Notes under the pieces: model-generated
Databases searched by the model: none
What the model was told of the DNA's origin: nothing
The model's input: only the letters and a program-made list of their open reading frames with translations
Position numbers and translations under genes: made by a program
Shown: one piece after another, positions 38,183 to 40,514 of the stretch
Position numbering within the stretch: the stretch's first letter is position 1
Layout of the letters: the number at the start of each line of letters is the position of its first letter
Virus record (IMG/VR): IMGVR_UViG_3300025661_000007
Span: 1-40,514 of that record
DNA from: a virus
Strand: one strand, 5' to 3'
Length of the DNA stretch: 40,514 bases

Positions 38183-38749
38183 CTAGCTATAAATATAATT
38201 TAAAACTTCTTTTTTATAGAACTTCCCGCCAGTTGTATATGCTCCATAAGTAGAACTATCTATATTGGTAGTTGAACTTGATGCCTTTTGTAATGAAACT
38301 GTATCAGCTGTTAATTTTGTTACATGGTAAACATTAGAACCGTAACCATCAGAATTAAGTTCTACCATACCACCAGTAGCCATAGAATCAATCTCTATAA
38401 AATCACCTGTAGAAAGAGTATGACCTACACTTGTAAGAACACAAGGGCTTGCCTTAGTAGCACCTGTTATAGCTACACCTGTAGCAATAGACGCTGATTC
38501 CCATATATGAGAATAATCATTTATCCCATTTGCTATTCTAGTTTTTACAGGATTGCTTGCGCTATCATATGTATAAAAAATAATCTTCCAACGAGGTTCA
38601 CTGTCTAGCGAGCCTGGTACTGCATATCCAATAATAACAATATTATCAGTGCCAAACTTAGATACATTCATTATGTCATCTGTAGATGTATGCGGAATAA
38701 TAGAGCCATTATTATCTGTATGCTGTGTTGGCCTTCTATGTATTGTCAT
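38183..38749 (-). CDS. Fibre-cluster protein with E1-FCCH-like module
   Basis: 188 residues. The second half (about 95-180: TGATKASPCVLTSVGHTL, YGSNVYHVTKLTADTVSLQK, SSTYGAYTTGGKFYKK) is homologous in pattern to the module in the head protein at 11924-12556. The N-terminal half contains IIGYAVPGSLDSEPRWKI. Start ATG follows AGGGGG. Probably an accessory fibre or tail subunit; shared modules suggest intragenomic exchange. Confidence 0.6.
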   Translation of the reverse strand: MTIHRRPTQHTDNNGSIIPHTSTDDIMNVSKFGTDNIVIIGYAVPGSLDSEPRWKIIFYTYDSASNPVKTRIANGINDYSHIWESASIATGVAITGATKASPCVLTSVGHTLSTGDFIEIDSMATGGMVELNSDGYGSNVYHVTKLTADTVSLQKASSSTTNIDSSTYGAYTTGGKFYKKEVLNYIYS

Positions 38750-38849
38750 CTTAACCCCCTTTATATATTTTTGAAGATGCGTAAACTATCTGTTTTTATT
38801 TTAAACTGTATACTATCAAATTCATAAACAAAAGGAAATATTTTATAAG

Positions 38850-38891
38850 AAAATAAAAAAAACCCCTATTCATGCAAAACACAAAGAGGGG
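38850..38891 (-). terminator. Rho-independent terminator after the 224-residue structural gene
   Basis: On the minus strand CCCCT (38891-38887) pairs with AGGGG (38867-38863) across an 19-base loop and is followed by eight T bases and ATTTT. It lies in the 183-base gap downstream of the gene at 38933 and upstream of the fibre cluster, dividing the late strand into at least two units. Confidence 0.7.
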
Positions 38892-38932
38892 CAAATGAAG
38901 AGTGAATGAAACTCTACTTATAAATATATTAA

Positions 38933-39607
38933 TTAACTTAAGTCTAATATACGATAATAGACTATTACCTGTAAAGTGCCATCTCCGCCACCAACAACAG
39001 TGAACTCTGCACCTGCATTAAATAGTTCAATAGTTTCGTTAGCATCAAGAACAACATCAGTTGCTAAAGGCTTTGCTGTAGAAACAGCATCAGCAGCAGC
39101 ATCTACTAGTCCATCAGACTGTACTGTAAGTGAAACTCCAGTATTTGTAGTACCTGTGCGGATGATTAGATCTCCATCAGCAGCAGCATCATCAATAGCT
39201 GTAGTACCGAATATAAGAGCAATGTTTCCACCTAGATATTCAATATATTTACTAGCTCCTGGAGCGGCAACTAATGTTTTTGGAGTAGCGGCTAAAGCAG
39301 CTAATTCAAGAGTTGTTACAGTAACAACTGCTTTCTGAATAATTCCAGCATCTAATGAAACTACACCAGCAGTAACATCAAAATCTGTTGCATCAAAAGT
39401 ATTTGCATCTAAAAGTGGAATCCAATTAGCAACGCCACTAGGCTTCTTTTCAAGAATAAAAATTGTGTTAGCAGAACTATTAACCCATATATCACCTGGA
39501 TCAAAATTAGAATTTGCAGACGTTGGATCAGAACTTGCTATTTTCACTTCTGGTAACTCTTTGTCTATTCCCATATAAGATAGAGAACCTTTTCCTTTGT
39601 ATCCCAT
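38933..39607 (-). CDS. Tail/virion structural protein, 224 aa
   Basis: Start at ATG 39607, preceded by GGGG; an ATG twelve bases earlier contains that SD. The N-terminal portion (IASSDPTSANSNFDPGDIWV, IFILEKKPSGVANWIPLLD) resembles fibre attachment regions. The C-terminal 130 residues (VTVTTLELAALAATPKTLVA, then APGASKYIEYLGG) match a beta-domain widespread at the ends of phage tail fibres and short tail proteins. It lies between the giant ejection protein and the fibres, with a terminator after it. Confidence 0.65.
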   Translation of the reverse strand: MGYKGKGSLSYMGIDKELPEVKIASSDPTSANSNFDPGDIWVNSSANTIFILEKKPSGVANWIPLLDANTFDATDFDVTAGVVSLDAGIIQKAVVTVTTLELAALAATPKTLVAAPGASKYIEYLGGNIALIFGTTAIDDAAADGDLIIRTGTTNTGVSLTVQSDGLVDAAADAVSTAKPLATDVVLDANETIELFNAGAEFTVVGGGDGTLQVIVYYRILDLS

Positions 39608-39668
39608 TTGATACCCCATTTATTGTTTATGCTTATATTTACTTTTATAAGATATTAATTCAATAAAA

Positions 39669-40514
39669 TTATCTATTAGTTTTTTTAAAATCAGTTACAA
39701 AAGATTTAGCTACTCCTGTCATATCACTAGCTATTTGGTCTATTTGTATCTTTTTTTCTGATGGAGTCATAGTATTATCCATTCTTATATTATTTATTGC
39801 CTTAAAATTCTTACTAAAAACTTTTCTTATTCTTTTTGATCTATTATGTTCTGACTTTTGATACTTTCTAACATAATCACGATCTTCACCACGCTTTTGT
39901 TTCTCTGACTGTCCTTTATAATACTTATTAATATCTTCAGAAATTTCATAGAATTTTCTTATAGACTTTGATTGTGTACCTGAAGTTTCTTTTCCAATTA
40001 ACGCATTAAGTATTGGGTAGTCTGCTAGTTCTTTTTCTGGATCAATAACTTCTGGCACTATACCAACCGCTGCTAATGATTTATCTGAAATAGATAGAAT
40101 AGCACGACCAATATCGCCAGTCCAAGCAGTAAGCCAATGATCTATTTCTATTGGAGAAGCGAATTTTGTTTCACCAATATATGGTATCTTTGCAATATTC
40201 TTACCAATCAACTTAGCTGTTTGAGTTGTATATGCAGTCTGTTGCATTTCTGGAGGCAGGCCCTGTTGTGATAAAGGTATAATAGGAGCACCAGTAAACA
40301 CATTCTTATTAGCAAAGGTTTCTATTACTGGAGAAGCAAATGATGGTGTAGTTGGAATCATCATTGATTCAGCAATATTTCGTAAGCCTTGTTCTATTTC
40401 TTCTGGATCATTTTTGTATATATATTCAGCAATTCTTTCAGGCATTGAAGAAAAATATGCACCTAGTTCATATGGTTTTGGTATTTTCCAATGCTGAATT
40501 GATTTAGGCATCCA
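39669..40514 (-). CDS. C-terminal part of the giant LPD38-like ejection protein (continuation of 3942-1)
   Basis: The frame enters at the right end of the window and stops with TAA at 39669. Inside the terminal repeat it duplicates residues 1268 onward; residues after the repeat complete the 1548-residue protein. It includes LTAWTGDIGRAILSISD, an FYEISEDINKYYKGQSEK helix, and a basic C-terminal tail (KSEHNRSKRIRKVFSKNFKA, ending VTDFKKTNR). The ATG at 40511 is an internal methionine, not a start. Confidence 0.85.
   Translation of the reverse strand, partial: WMPKSIQHWKIPKPYELGAYFSSMPERIAEYIYKNDPEEIEQGLRNIAESMMIPTTPSFASPVIETFANKNVFTGAPIIPLSQQGLPPEMQQTAYTTQTAKLIGKNIAKIPYIGETKFASPIEIDHWLTAWTGDIGRAILSISDKSLAAVGIVPEVIDPEKELADYPILNALIGKETSGTQSKSIRKFYEISEDINKYYKGQSEKQKRGEDRDYVRKYQKSEHNRSKRIRKVFSKNFKAINNIRMDNTMTPSEKKIQIDQIASDMTGVAKSFVTDFKKTNR
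40374..40514. repeat. Terminal direct repeat, right copy
   Basis: Copy of 1-141. At 40388 it has C where position 15 has T, giving Gly (GGC) instead of Ser (AGC) at residue 1310 of the giant ejection protein. See the left copy. Confidence 0.95.

Noticed and set aside
1-40514. CRISPR array
   Set aside because: No evenly spaced repeats with unique spacers were seen; the tandem repeats near 18.8 and 27.1 kb have no spacers.

Overview
The window is a nearly complete genome of a tailed bacteriophage, best read as one circular map of about 40.37 kb. Its last 141 bases repeat its first 141 with a single mismatch, and one very large gene runs across the junction. The DNA is AT-rich, coding is dense, and Shine-Dalgarno sequences are strong (GGAG/GGAGG), so the host uses ordinary SD-led initiation. 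The virion genes point to a podovirus of P22-like plan: P22-type portal, scaffold, N4-gp56-type capsid protein, tail hub, ejection proteins and fibres. I see no integrase, DNA polymerase, helicase, primase or recognisable endolysin. The host cannot be named from this sequence.

Layout. (1) The late module lies wholly on the minus strand, from terS (19.8 kb) down through terL, portal, scaffold, capsid, connector, two collar-type proteins, tail hub, an acetyltransferase, a protein with a self-cleaving chaperone domain, and ejection proteins. It crosses the contig junction in a 1548-residue protein and continues through tail-fibre genes down to 33.7 kb. (2) A rightward operon of very small genes occupies 20.1-22.9 kb. 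(3) A leftward early/replication operon runs from a Cro-like repressor at 30.6 kb to a RusA resolvase at 22.9 kb. It includes a sigma region 4 protein, a HAD phosphatase and a replication initiator. (4) A rightward recombination operon (Cas4/RecB-like nuclease, homing endonuclease, accessory protein, RecT-like annealase) occupies 30.8-33.6 kb. Oppositely directed operons meet at hairpin terminators near 22.92 and 33.62 kb.

How it may work. The initiator gene carries four 21-bp repeats next to three 15-bp AT-rich repeats, the same plan as the lambda origin inside gene O. Just upstream of it is a 580-bp non-coding region with tandem leftward promoter-like sites and a cloverleaf-like RNA fold. 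The fold's pairing and its terminator favour transcription opposite to the initiator, which recalls countertranscribed RNAs that control plasmid replication. The phage relies on host polymerases and adds its own annealase, nuclease and resolvase. The sigma region 4 protein and the Cro-like protein are the obvious transcription regulators. A 685-bp repeat-rich spacer between terS and terL is a candidate packaging site.

The most unusual elements are the cloverleaf RNA region, the origin-like repeats, the region 4-only sigma protein with a C-terminal cysteine cluster, the terS-terL spacer, the nearly identical translation leader on the early genes, and a tRNA-like fold at 26.1 kb.
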